Source of the DNA: Mycobacterium marseillense
Lineage (GTDB): Bacteria; Actinomycetota; Actinomycetes; Mycobacteriales; Mycobacteriaceae
Direction: 5' to 3'
NCBI RefSeq assembly: GCF_010731675.1
Contig: NZ_AP022584.1
Coordinates: forward strand, 1,054,001-1,118,000
Length of the DNA: 64,000 nt
Positions 53,461-62,545 of the stretch are shown here, piece by piece; position 1 is the first letter of the stretch; each line of letters begins with the position of its first letter. The translations under genes and the position numbers were made by a program. The notes under the pieces were generated by a model, which did not search any database, was not told where the DNA came from, and was given only the letters and a program-made list of their open reading frames with translations.

Positions 53461-54828
53461 GTGAGTTCAAGTAGTCAGGCTGAGGTCGATGCGGTGTTCG
53501 ATGCGCTCGATGCCGAGGTGGACCGTGCCTGCGCGTTGGTGCTTGATGCGTTGACCATCCAGCAGCAGCTGGCGGTGTTGGAGCGCTGTGAACGGCTGCG
53601 CCGGCGCCTTCCGGTCATCGAGCATCCGCTGCTCAATTCCCTTGCCCGCCAGGTCCCCTCCCAAGAACTGGGCGCCGGGCTCTCCCACGCGTTGACCGAG
53701 CGCACCCTGATCAGCCGCAACGAAGCCTCCCGGCGCATCAAAGAAGCCGCCGATCTAGGTCAACGCCATGGCCTAACCGGTGAACCCATGCCGCCCGCCC
53801 TGGCCGCCACCGCCGCCGCCCAACGCGCCGGCACCCTGGGTGCTGGCCAGGTGGCGGTGATCCGCAACTTCTACCACCACCTACCCGGCTGGGTCAGCGC
53901 CGCGGCCCGCGAGGTCGCCGAAGCCCAACTGGCCGAGCTCGGCACCCAATTCGGCCCCGAACACCTCAAAGAGCTGGCCCGCGGACTGGCCAATGCCCTC
54001 AATCCCGATGGCACCTTCACCGATGAGGACCGGGCCCGCCAGCGCGGCCTGATCCTGGGTGGCCAACAACCCGATGGCATGTCGGCGCTGCGGGGCCTGA
54101 TCACCCCCGAGCTACGCGCCACCCTGGAAGCCGTGGAAGCCAAACTGGGTGCCCCGGGCATGTGCAACCCCGGCGACCAGACCCCCTGTGTGGATGGGAC
54201 GCCCAGCCAAGCCGCCATCGACGCCGACACCCGCTCGCGCGCCCAACGCGGCCACGACGCCCTGCTGGCCGCGCTGCGCGCGCTGTTGGCCTCCGGGAAG
54301 CTGGGCCAGCACAACGGGTTACCGGCCTCCATCATCGTCACCACCACCCTGCAAGAGCTCGAGGCCGCCGCCGGGCGCGGCTTGACCGGTGGGGGCACGA
54401 TTTTGCCGATGAGTGATGTGATCCGCCTGGACCGCCACGCCAACCACTACCTGGCCATCTTCGACAAAGGCAACGCCCTGGCCCTGTATCACACCAAACG
54501 CCTGGCCTCACCCGGGCAACGAATCGTGTTGTACGCCATGGCCCGCGGCTGCACGGCACCGGGCTGCGGCACCAAGGGCTACTACTGCGAAGTCCACCAC
54601 GTCACCGACTACAGCAAGTGCCACACCACCGACATCAACGACCTCACCTTCGCCTGCGGACCCCATCACCGCATGCTCCAACCCGGCGGCTGGAGCACCC
54701 GCAAAAACGCCAAAGGCGACACCGAATGGAAACCCCCACCAGAATTCGACCGCGGCCAACCCCACACCAACACCTACCACCACCCCGAACGAAACCTGAA
54801 CTACGACCAAGACGACGACCCCGTTTGA
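53461..54828 (+). CDS. DUF222/13E12-family HNH endonuclease-like protein
   Basis: This 455-residue protein of the mycobacterial 13E12 repeat family has an N-terminal DUF222 helical domain (residues 10-290, with [20 protein letters not shown] and [20 protein letters not shown]) and a C-terminal HNH nuclease. The nuclease shows [20 protein letters not shown], in two parts, then [19 protein letters not shown] with the paired Cys and His. The family is multicopy in mycobacteria and linked to prophage attachment sites in M. tuberculosis (phiRv1). No integrase is adjacent here. GTG 53461 fits a leaderless promoter. Only three bases separate its end from the convergent next gene. Confidence 0.9.
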   Translation: MSSSSQAEVDAVFDALDAEVDRACALVLDALTIQQQLAVLERCERLRRRLPVIEHPLLNSLARQVPSQELGAGLSHALTERTLISRNEASRRIKEAADLGQRHGLTGEPMPPALAATAAAQRAGTLGAGQVAVIRNFYHHLPGWVSAAAREVAEAQLAELGTQFGPEHLKELARGLANALNPDGTFTDEDRARQRGLILGGQQPDGMSALRGLITPELRATLEAVEAKLGAPGMCNPGDQTPCVDGTPSQAAIDADTRSRAQRGHDALLAALRALLASGKLGQHNGLPASIIVTTTLQELEAAAGRGLTGGGTILPMSDVIRLDRHANHYLAIFDKGNALALYHTKRLASPGQRIVLYAMARGCTAPGCGTKGYYCEVHHVTDYSKCHTTDINDLTFACGPHHRMLQPGGWSTRKNAKGDTEWKPPPEFDRGQPHTNTYHHPERNLNYDQDDDPV

Positions 54829-54830
54829 CG

Positions 54831-56105
54831 CTACGGCAGCACTTCTTCCAGTAGCTCCCCCACGCGGTGCCGTTCCCACGCACTCAGCAGGTTCGACAGC
54901 ATTTGCAGCGGCGCGCGCACGCCTTCGTCGTCCCTGATGCGCGGATCCTTGCGGGTGCGCGGAACGCTGTCGAATCGCTTGCGGATCAAGGCCGGCACGT
55001 CCAGCAGCCATACGATGCCCATGGCCGCCGCATAGAGCAGCATGTGCCGACGCAAGCGTGCCGGGTCGAGACCCGGTCCGCCGCAGCGCTCGTATTCCGC
55101 GACGAACAGGTGCAGCAGCTCGTCGAGATGGGCGTCCCACATCTCGGTCTCGGAGCCGGACATCGCTCCCCACAGGGCCATGCCCAGGTTCATCTGGCCG
55201 ACGCATCCCCAATCCAGCAGGCCGCAGTGCAACGTGTCGCCGGCGTCGCGCCAGAACCACGCATTGTCGATGTTGGCGTTCCAGTGGCACAGCGCGACAT
55301 AGTCGGAGTCGTCGGCCAATTGGTGTGCGATCGCCTGCTCGTGGCGTGCCACGCGGGGCACGTCGCGGCGCAGGCGGTCCAGGAATTCCGGTGAGCCGAC
55401 GTTCGCCGGGAGCAATCCCGGATGGGTGCGCGCGAATTCGGCGAGTTGGCTTACCCGCCGGTCCAGCCTCTCCGGTGACAACGGTGCCCGCTCCCCGACC
55501 GTCGCCGCCTGCACGTCCAACGGAAAGTGAGCGGTCAGTTCCGCGGGCAGCCGGCCGGAGCGATGCGTGCCGGCAAGCCGCGCCAGCGCGGTCAGCAACG
55601 CGCGGTAGTGCTGGACGGGTTCGGGCATCTCGTAATCGAGACACTTGTGGTATTGGCGCTCGAACCCGTTGTTGCCAAAGCTGATTCGCTCGGTGATCAG
55701 CAGACCCGTGCCGGTGGGGCGGTGATAGTCGGCGAACTGCGGGCAGGGTACGGCGATGGGAAATTCCGGGGCGCGCGACAGCGAGGCGAAGCGGACCTCG
55801 GGTTCCATCTGCGTCTTTCCGCGGTCGCGCACCGGATTATCGAGATCTCGGGAGAACTTCACGAACAGGTCGGTGTGCAGATCGGGCGCGGGACGGTCGT
55901 ATTCGACCGACAGCACCACCTTGCGTCCGGTGCTGCCGCCGCTGATCTCGCGGTAATCACTGATGCGAGCGACGCTGTTGTCGCCAAGGACGCCCGAGGC
56001 CCGAAAGGCCTTGGTGAGGAACGAAGCCCCACCGCTAAGCAGGGTCGCGGGATCGGCCGGGATCGGCAAGCCGTGCTGATCGCCGACCACCCAGTGCGAA
56101 CTCAC
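54831..56105 (-). CDS. Aminoglycoside-phosphotransferase/ecdysteroid-kinase-fold protein, catalytic motif altered
   Basis: This 424-residue protein has the kinase-like phosphotransferase fold: N-lobe strands with a Lys (LFVKFSRDLDNPVRD), then YVALCHWNANIDNAWFWRD and HCGLLDWGCVGQMNLG. In active relatives the first motif is HGDxxxxN, with the Asp as catalytic base; here it is HWNANIDN, so the base is Asn. The second Asp (LLDWG), which binds metal, remains. It may be a pseudokinase or use a shifted Asp (IDN). It lies last in a six-gene minus-strand run four bases after an SDR gene. Confidence 0.82.
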   Translation of the reverse strand: MSSHWVVGDQHGLPIPADPATLLSGGASFLTKAFRASGVLGDNSVARISDYREISGGSTGRKVVLSVEYDRPAPDLHTDLFVKFSRDLDNPVRDRGKTQMEPEVRFASLSRAPEFPIAVPCPQFADYHRPTGTGLLITERISFGNNGFERQYHKCLDYEMPEPVQHYRALLTALARLAGTHRSGRLPAELTAHFPLDVQAATVGERAPLSPERLDRRVSQLAEFARTHPGLLPANVGSPEFLDRLRRDVPRVARHEQAIAHQLADDSDYVALCHWNANIDNAWFWRDAGDTLHCGLLDWGCVGQMNLGMALWGAMSGSETEMWDAHLDELLHLFVAEYERCGGPGLDPARLRRHMLLYAAAMGIVWLLDVPALIRKRFDSVPRTRKDPRIRDDEGVRAPLQMLSNLLSAWERHRVGELLEEVLP

Positions 56106-56109
56106 ACCG

Positions 56110-56871
56110 CTACCAGGTCTGCTCGGCGGCGCGCACCAGCATGTGGTTGACCGCCACCCGGCGATCGCGGGTGACCATGAACAGGACCGCGTCGGCGATG
56201 TCCTCGGGCCGCAGCATCACCATGCCGGACGTCTGCTTTTCGAAGGCCTCCCGCGAGGATTCGGCCAGATGGCTGAAGATCTCGGTATCGACCGTCCCCG
56301 GCCCCACCACGCCGACGCGCACCCGCTTGCCGAGCACCTCTTGGCGGATGCCCTCGCTGAAGGCGTTGATCCCGAACTTGGTGAGCGAGTACACGGCGGT
56401 GTTCGGCCGGGCCACCCAGCCGGCGGTGGAACTGATGGTGACCAGGTCCGCCACGCCGCGTGGCGAGTCGGCGGCGGCGTCGATCAGGTGCTGCAGCGCC
56501 GCGCGGGTCGCGTAGAGGACGCCCTGCACGTTGACGGCCACCATGTTGTCCCAGTCCTGCAGCGGCGCTTCGGTCGCGGGCGCCGACTGCATCAGACCGG
56601 CGTTGTTCACCAGGGTGTCGAGGCGCCCGAACTCGGCGACGGTGCGCTGCACGGCGGCTGCGACCTGCTCGGCGTCGGTGACGTCGGCGGTGACGACGAG
56701 CGCTGTGCCGCCGGCGGATTCGATCTCGCTCCTCAGCTCCGCCAGCCGATCGGCGCGGCGCGCGAGGAGAGCCACCGCCGCCCCGTCGGCGGCCAGCGCT
56801 TTGGCCGTCGCCGCTCCGATGCCACTGCTGGCGCCGGTCACCAGGGCCGCGGTGTGCGCCAATGTCGTCAT
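56110..56871 (-). CDS. Short-chain dehydrogenase/reductase
   Basis: This 253-residue classical SDR has ALVTGASSGIGAATAKAL, NNAGLMQSA, VTISSTAGW and YSLTKFGINAF with Tyr-x-x-x-Lys. The cofactor strand ends with LLARRADRL, which favours NADP. Its start overlaps the CoA-transferase stop by four bases (ATGA), so it is coupled to that gene. In the run it could reduce or oxidise a 3-hydroxy-acyl or cyclic alcohol intermediate. Confidence 0.9.
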   Translation of the reverse strand: MTTLAHTAALVTGASSGIGAATAKALAADGAAVALLARRADRLAELRSEIESAGGTALVVTADVTDAEQVAAAVQRTVAEFGRLDTLVNNAGLMQSAPATEAPLQDWDNMVAVNVQGVLYATRAALQHLIDAAADSPRGVADLVTISSTAGWVARPNTAVYSLTKFGINAFSEGIRQEVLGKRVRVGVVGPGTVDTEIFSHLAESSREAFEKQTSGMVMLRPEDIADAVLFMVTRDRRVAVNHMLVRAAEQTW

Positions 56872-59219
56872 GATCCACCCGTCGGTTGCGTGCCCAGTAT
56901 CTCGTGTAGAACGTAGTCGGTGTCCTCACCCAGGTCCGGTGCGCCGCGCGCTATCCGCGCGGGGTTGCGCGCCATCCGCCACGACGGCCCCAGCACCGGT
57001 CGCTGGCCTTCGCGGTGGTCCGAAACGAAGCGATACAGCTCGCGGTCCCAGAGTTGTTGGTCGGCAATCACATCCATCGCGGTGGCGCTCTTGGTTGCCG
57101 GCACTCCCGCTTCACGTAGCTGACGAGCGAGTTCCTCGGCATCGAGATCGCGGGTCAGCGCCGCCAGATCGCCGTCCAGGGGCTCGGCGTGCCGGTGCCG
57201 GTCGTCTGAGGTGGCGTAGCGGGGGTCGGCGGCCAGCGACGCGGCACCGAGCACGCCGCACAACCGCCGCCATTCGGTGTCGTCGGCGACGGCCACGCTG
57301 ACCCAAGACCCATCGGCGCACGGGTAGCAACCGTGTGGGCACATGTCGGGATCCTGGTTGCCGTCGGGCCCCAGGTCCCGTCCGGTCAGGCTGTGTTCGA
57401 GCAGGCAGTCCCCGATCATCGAGGAGAGGGTTTCGACGGCCGACACGTCGACGAATTGCCCTGCGCCGGTGAGCTCGCGATGCAGCAACGCCACCACGGC
57501 GGCGTAGGCGGCCGCCGCGCCGACGGTGGAATCGCCGTAGCGCATGCTGGTTCCGAGCGGGGGGCCGCCGGGGTAGCCGACCAGCGGTCCGAGCCCGGCA
57601 AGTGCGGCGAAACAGGGTGCATACCCCGTCTGATGCCCCAGCGGTCCGTCATTGCCCCACATTTTGATCGACACCGAGATGATGTCGGGTTTGATCTCGG
57701 TGAGCTGCTGATACCCGAGGCCCTGGCGTTCCATCGCCCCCGGCCGCAGGTTGTTGATGACGATGTCGCTGCGGGCGATCAGGTCCCGCAGTTGCGCCAT
57801 GCCCTCGGCGGACTTGATGTCGATGTCCACGCTCAGGATCTCGGGGTTGATGCTCAGGAAGAAAGGCGCGTGGTTGATGTCGGTGCCGCCGTAGGCGCGC
57901 ATCTCCTCGGGCAGCGCCGCGGTTTCGACCTTGATCACCTCGGCGCCCAGCAGCGCCAGCAGCTTGCCGGCATAGGGACCGGCCCAGACCTTGGTGAGCT
58001 CGACGACACGCACCCCCTCCAGGGGGCCGCCGCGTGGGTTCTGCGGCGGCTTCAGCTGCGCCGAGTGCACCCGCGGTGGAGCGGGTAGGGCGTCGAGTCC
58101 GCCGAGGACCGACGCGGTGTCGCCACCCAGAGCGGGCGCCGCCGAGGTGATTTCAGCCGGCGACGCGCTGAACAGGTACGGCACCGTGGGGTACGCCGCG
58201 TCGCCCAGCACCGGGTGGCTGATGTCGGAAAAGAAACCACGATGGACGTACTGGGGCGAGCGGTGCAGATCGGCGGCCTCGTTCACGGGCACCAGCGGCA
58301 CGCCCAGGCGCTGAGCCTCGTCGGCCGCCGTCTCCTTGGACAGGTCGCCGACCCACGCCGCGAATCCTCGCTGGAACGCCGCCACCTTGTCCGGCGTCAC
58401 GGCGAACTCCAGCCAGTCGTCGTCGAAGTCGTCGAGCCAATCCGGGCGTCCCATCAGCTCTTTGACGCCGACCCAGTGGGCGCGGCTGGTCATGTACAGA
58501 TAGACGAAGCCGTCGGCGCAGGCGAAGAATGACGCCGGGCCCTGCTGGTCGTAGTCGTCGCGGGTGCCGACGGCGGGGACTTCGCCGGTGACCAGGCGCC
58601 CCAGGATGCAGTCGGCGCGCGAGACCAGCACGGCCTGCTGCGAGACGTCGATGGCCTCGCCCCGGCCGGAGTGCAGGCGCCCGAACAACGCCGCCGCGAC
58701 GCACAGCGCCGCCTCCAGCCCGGCCTCGTAGTCCGCCAGGAACCGGCCGGGCCCCCGCAGCGGCGGCCTGGTCGGGTCCGGATGGCTGGGGGTGTGATAT
58801 CCCCAGCCGCTGGCGTGGAACACGTTGATGCTCTTGGCGTTCGCGTACTCGGCCGGGGCGCTCCCGCCGAACGGCGTGATCGAGCAGAACACCACGCCCC
58901 GGTGCCGCCGCGGCCAATCGGTGTCGCCGTCACCGATGACCGCGTCGGCACCGCCGATGAGGCGTTCCAGACGCTCCGCGTCGGCGCGCGAGGTGGCGTC
59001 GAGAACGACCGACCGCTTGTTCGTGTTCAGGTAGGCGAACAACGCGCTGCCCTCGACGCCGTCGGCGAGGCGGGGAGCCATGGCCCTGGTCGGGCTGCCG
59101 TGTCCTGGCGCCTCGACCTTGATCACCTCGGCGCCGAAGTCGGCCAGGAGCTTTCCGCAGTACTCCCCCGCGACCGACCCCGCCAGCTCGATGACCCTGA
59201 AGGCCGTCAGCGCCGACAT
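56868..59219 (-). CDS. Double class III CoA-transferase (two CaiB/BaiF domains fused)
   Basis: This 783-residue protein carries two complete CoA-transferase units in one chain. Unit 1 (1-360) has FRVIELAGSVAGEYCGKLLA and LADFGAEVIKVEAPGHGSPT, with the likely catalytic Asp in FLADYEAGLEAAL. Unit 2 (400-780) has VRVVELTKVWAGPYAGKLLA and LLGAEVIKVETAALPEEM, with Asp in MRYGDSTVGAAAAY. Most family members are about 400 residues and dimerise as interlocked rings; here the dimer may form within one chain. The two halves differ enough that each could bind a different acid. It lies between crotonase and SDR genes. Confidence 0.9.
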   Translation of the reverse strand: MSALTAFRVIELAGSVAGEYCGKLLADFGAEVIKVEAPGHGSPTRAMAPRLADGVEGSALFAYLNTNKRSVVLDATSRADAERLERLIGGADAVIGDGDTDWPRRHRGVVFCSITPFGGSAPAEYANAKSINVFHASGWGYHTPSHPDPTRPPLRGPGRFLADYEAGLEAALCVAAALFGRLHSGRGEAIDVSQQAVLVSRADCILGRLVTGEVPAVGTRDDYDQQGPASFFACADGFVYLYMTSRAHWVGVKELMGRPDWLDDFDDDWLEFAVTPDKVAAFQRGFAAWVGDLSKETAADEAQRLGVPLVPVNEAADLHRSPQYVHRGFFSDISHPVLGDAAYPTVPYLFSASPAEITSAAPALGGDTASVLGGLDALPAPPRVHSAQLKPPQNPRGGPLEGVRVVELTKVWAGPYAGKLLALLGAEVIKVETAALPEEMRAYGGTDINHAPFFLSINPEILSVDIDIKSAEGMAQLRDLIARSDIVINNLRPGAMERQGLGYQQLTEIKPDIISVSIKMWGNDGPLGHQTGYAPCFAALAGLGPLVGYPGGPPLGTSMRYGDSTVGAAAAYAAVVALLHRELTGAGQFVDVSAVETLSSMIGDCLLEHSLTGRDLGPDGNQDPDMCPHGCYPCADGSWVSVAVADDTEWRRLCGVLGAASLAADPRYATSDDRHRHAEPLDGDLAALTRDLDAEELARQLREAGVPATKSATAMDVIADQQLWDRELYRFVSDHREGQRPVLGPSWRMARNPARIARGAPDLGEDTDYVLHEILGTQPTGGS

Positions 59220-59238
59220 GCGCGCCCTCGCAAGGCCG

Positions 59239-60210
59239 TCAGGGCTTCGCGCGCCCCGAGCGGCTCAGTCGCCACTCCGGCGGGAAGTTGAGGTCGTTGT
59301 CCTTCACTACGTTGTTGAGGCCCTTTTCGAACGTGCCGCCCGTCAGGTCGACGGTGTTGTCCACATCGTTCTGGATCATCGGCAGCATGCCCTCGACCAT
59401 GCCGGTCAGCAGGCTGCCGAAGTACTCGCCCTTGTGCTGCTTGTAGAGCTCCAGGAACGTCTTCTGGACGGCGACGGTGTCGGTCGGGCGCGCCTTGGAG
59501 CACGCCAGCGCGTACTTCTCGGTTTCCTTCTCCAGCTGGTCGCGGGGCACCACGCTGTTGACGAACCCGCAGTCGTACATCTCCTTGGCGCTGAAAGGCC
59601 GCCCGGTGAACAGCATTTCGGAGAACTTCCGCAGGCCCATCGTCTCGGCCCACCACCACAGACGCGGCCCCCAGCCGACGTACCGGAACGCCGGGTGCCC
59701 GAACAGGGCGTCGTCGGAGGAGATCACCAGGTCGGCGTCGCCGGCCTGGTAGAAGTGCCAGCCGTAGCAGTAGCCCTTGGCCTCGATGATGCTGACCTTC
59801 CGAAGTTCTTGCAGCGGACGGTTTCCGGCGCGCGCCTTGGCATAGAAGTCGGTGACGGTGGACAGGTAGCGGTAGGACCCACCCGGCGGGTACTTGACGT
59901 CGTCGTCGTTGATGGCCAGCTCGTGATGCAACGGGAGGCCGGGGTTCTCCAGCATCGGGCGCTGCTCGGGCAGGTCGCCGCCGCTACCGAAATCCTGTCC
60001 CTCGCCCCGGATTACGACGACCTTGACGTCGTCGTCCACGTTGCACTTGTGGATCAGGTCGGCGTAGTTCTGCCGCATGCCCAGGCTGGTGGCGTTCTGC
60101 GCGTCGGGACGGTCGAAGGTGATGTAGGCGATCCGGTTCTTCTTGTCCTTCTCGAACTTGATGTACTGCTCGGCTTCCTTCTTCAATTCTTCATAGTCGA
60201 ATTCGGGCAT
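59239..60210 (-). CDS. Crotonase-fold protein with N-terminal extension
   Basis: This 323-residue crotonase-superfamily protein carries an extra 30-residue charged N terminus (MPEFDYEELKKEAEQYIKFE). The core has RIAYITFDRPDAQNATSLGM, VVVIRGEGQDFGSGGDLPEQ and AKGYCYGWHFYQAGDADLVI. The catalytic Glu after the oxyanion-hole loop is replaced (GWHFYQ), so hydration is unlikely. A long insertion (LPLHHELAINDDDVKYPPGG) lies near residue 135. It belongs to a different branch from the two crotonases at 24 and 30 kb. GAAGAAG precedes the ATG. Confidence 0.85.
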   Translation of the reverse strand: MPEFDYEELKKEAEQYIKFEKDKKNRIAYITFDRPDAQNATSLGMRQNYADLIHKCNVDDDVKVVVIRGEGQDFGSGGDLPEQRPMLENPGLPLHHELAINDDDVKYPPGGSYRYLSTVTDFYAKARAGNRPLQELRKVSIIEAKGYCYGWHFYQAGDADLVISSDDALFGHPAFRYVGWGPRLWWWAETMGLRKFSEMLFTGRPFSAKEMYDCGFVNSVVPRDQLEKETEKYALACSKARPTDTVAVQKTFLELYKQHKGEYFGSLLTGMVEGMLPMIQNDVDNTVDLTGGTFEKGLNNVVKDNDLNFPPEWRLSRSGRAKP

Positions 60211-60244
60211 AGTCTTCTTCCTTTAGTTGAATTGGTGTAAACGC

Positions 60245-61093
60245 TTACTTGAGCAGAGCGCCCGCGTCGACGGGCAGCGAAACGCCTGTGATGTAACGGG
60301 ATTCGTCCGAAGCGAGGAACAGGACGGCGTTGCTGATATCGACGGCTTCGACCCACGGTACCGGCAACGTGTGCATCATTTGGGAGAACGGCGCGAAATC
60401 ATCCGGCCCCGGATTTTCCAGGTCCGGCCGAAACAGCCGGAACGTCACCTCGTTGATCGTCATCGGGGTGTTGACCTGGCTCGGGTGCACCGAGTTGACC
60501 CGAATATTGTGCTCGCCCAGCTCGACCGCGAAGGCCCGCATCAGGCCCAGCACACCATGCTTTGCGGCAATGTAGTGGCCGGTGTGGGCCATGGCCTTGT
60601 GTGATCCGACGGAACCGGTCAACACGATGGAACCGCCCTGACCCCCGGAGATGATGTGGGGCACACCGACCTTGACGGTGTGCCAGACGCCGGAGAGGTT
60701 CACGTCGATCATGTCCCGCCAGATGTTCTCGCGGATCTTGTGCAGCTTGTTACCGAAGGTGCCGATGCCGGCGTTCGCGACGATGATGTCGAGGCGGCCG
60801 AGCTGTTCCACCCCGCTGTCCACGGCCGCCTTCAGCGCGTCGTAGTCGCGGACGTCGACCTGCGCGGTCACGATGCGCCGGTCGAGAGCCTTGACCAGAT
60901 CGGCGGTTTCGGCGAGGTCTTCAGGCGTCGAGTGGGGATACGCCAGGTTCTCGATCGGCCCGCAGACGTCGATCGCGATGATGTCGGCGCCCTCCTGCGC
61001 CAGGCGCACGGCATGGCTACGGCCCTGACCGCGGGCGGCACCGCTGATGAAAGCTACCTTGCCTTCTACCCGCCCATTCACCCGACTTGTCAT
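60245..61093 (-). CDS. Mycofactocin-type short-chain dehydrogenase
   Basis: This 282-residue SDR has GRVEGKVAFISGAARGQGRS, IIAIDVCGPIENLAYPHSTP, the inserted loop EDLAETADLVKALDR, NAG in IVANAGIG and HYIAAKHGVLGLM with Tyr-x-x-x-Lys. This pattern matches the mycofactocin-linked SDR group, as does the gene at 21067. The ATG overlaps the stop of the P450 gene (ATGA). It should oxidise the alcohol formed by that P450 and pass electrons to mycofactocin. Confidence 0.9.
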   Translation of the reverse strand: MTSRVNGRVEGKVAFISGAARGQGRSHAVRLAQEGADIIAIDVCGPIENLAYPHSTPEDLAETADLVKALDRRIVTAQVDVRDYDALKAAVDSGVEQLGRLDIIVANAGIGTFGNKLHKIRENIWRDMIDVNLSGVWHTVKVGVPHIISGGQGGSIVLTGSVGSHKAMAHTGHYIAAKHGVLGLMRAFAVELGEHNIRVNSVHPSQVNTPMTINEVTFRLFRPDLENPGPDDFAPFSQMMHTLPVPWVEAVDISNAVLFLASDESRYITGVSLPVDAGALLK

Positions 61094-62295
61094 CGTGACA
61101 CCAGCGCCGGCATGCACTCCCAGCCCCGCACCGTGGAGGTCGGGCTCAGGGTGGCCTTGCTCAGGTCGACCTCCCACTCGGGGAAGCGCTTGAGAATCTC
61201 CTCCAGCGCGACGCGGCCCTCGAGGCGCGCCAGCGCCGAGCCCAGGCAGAAGTGCGTGCCCATGCTGAAGGTGAGGTGCGGTCGGACCGTGCGATGAATG
61301 TTGAATTCGCCTGCGTCGGGACCGAACTGGGCCTCGTCGCGGCACGCCGATCCGATGAGCATCATCATCACGCTGCCTTCGGGCACCGTCTGGTCGTGCA
61401 CGGTGACGTCGCGGGTCACGTACCGGGACACATGCGGGGCCGGCGGCTCGTAACGCAACAGCTCTTCGATGGCCTGCGGGATGAGCGCGGGGTTCTCGAC
61501 GAGGTCGCGGCGCTGGTCGGGGTGTTCGGCGAGAACCTTTCCGGACCAACCGATCAGCCGTGTGGTCGTTTCGTTGCCCGCCCCGGCGACGACGTTGAGG
61601 TACACGAGGATCTCTTCGCGGCTGAGGTGCCGGTTGACACCCTTTTCATCGACGAACTCGACGTTGAGGAGTTCGGTCATGATGTCGTCGGACGGATGCT
61701 CGGCGCGCCAGTCGATGTACGCCTCGAACTGCTCGCCCACGGACAGGCCGTGCTGGGCCGCGTCCATGGGCTTGCCGGCCTCCGTACGCAACTGCGCGTT
61801 GCCGCGGTCGCGGATGTACTCCTGGTCGTCTTCGGGAATGCCGAGCAACATGCTGATGACCTTCATCGGCATCTGCGCGCCCAGGTCGGTGACGAAATCG
61901 AAGTGTCCCGAGCCCACCAGCGGATCCAGGAGCGCAGCGCAGAAATCGCGGATCATCGGCTCGAGCGCGGCGATCCGGCGCGGGGTGAACATCCGCGACA
62001 ACAGTTTGCGGTGCACGTCGTGGATCGGCGGGTCTTCGAAGATCAACATGCCCGACGGGATTTCGAGATTCGCCTTGATCAGTTCCAGGATCGCGCCGCG
62101 CGCGGAGCTGTAGGTCTCGTGATCGACGAGCGCCTTGCTGACGTCGGCGTAGCGGCTCACCGCGTAGAAGTCGAATTCGGCGTTGTAGTACAGCGGCGCC
62201 TCCGCGCGCAGGCGGGCGAACATCGGATACGGGTCGGCGATCAGCCCGACGTCGTATGGATCGAAACGAACATGGCTGTCGGTGCTCGCCGTCAC
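61090..62295 (-). CDS. Cytochrome P450
   Basis: This 401-residue P450 has AGAGNETTTRLIGW (I-helix), IEELLRYEPP (ExxR) and FSMGTHFCLGSALARLEG (haem loop). It resembles the CYP125/CYP142-to-CYP107 range of mycobacterial P450s that act on sterol side chains or terpenoids, but a subfamily cannot be fixed. It is the first gene of the minus-strand run. An operator-like palindrome lies about 170 bases upstream, matched by one in front of the TetR gene. Confidence 0.92.
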   Translation of the reverse strand: MTASTDSHVRFDPYDVGLIADPYPMFARLRAEAPLYYNAEFDFYAVSRYADVSKALVDHETYSSARGAILELIKANLEIPSGMLIFEDPPIHDVHRKLLSRMFTPRRIAALEPMIRDFCAALLDPLVGSGHFDFVTDLGAQMPMKVISMLLGIPEDDQEYIRDRGNAQLRTEAGKPMDAAQHGLSVGEQFEAYIDWRAEHPSDDIMTELLNVEFVDEKGVNRHLSREEILVYLNVVAGAGNETTTRLIGWSGKVLAEHPDQRRDLVENPALIPQAIEELLRYEPPAPHVSRYVTRDVTVHDQTVPEGSVMMMLIGSACRDEAQFGPDAGEFNIHRTVRPHLTFSMGTHFCLGSALARLEGRVALEEILKRFPEWEVDLSKATLSPTSTVRGWECMPALVSR

Positions 62296-62466
62296 GAAAC
62301 CCCTCCTACCGCTGCAGTTTTGGACGCCCGCATGACGTGCACCGGGGCCGGCGCTGCCAGCGTCGCAGCGCTGGATTCGGTCCGGGGCAATTTACACACT
62401 CCGCTTAATTGCGTCGCTCTGGCATGTGCACAATTTCGGCTGAAAACGGCGCATGAACGTGGGCTC

Positions 62467-62483
62467 ACTCTATTCTCGTAGAG
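62467..62483. promoter_or_regulatory. Operator-like palindrome ACTCTATTCTCGTAGAG
   Basis: CTCTA-N6-TAGAG is an exact inverted repeat; a second palindrome, TTCTC-GTA-GAGAA, overlaps it. It lies between the end of the TetR gene and the P450 gene. The same motif, ACTCTAT-N2-TCGTAG-N-G, occurs at 63252-63268 in front of the TetR gene. Confidence 0.6.
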
Positions 62484-62545
62484 AACCATACTGCGGGTGC
62501 TCTGGCAAGGGGCAGAGCACCGCGCGCCGCATCCGGTCGGGGCGT

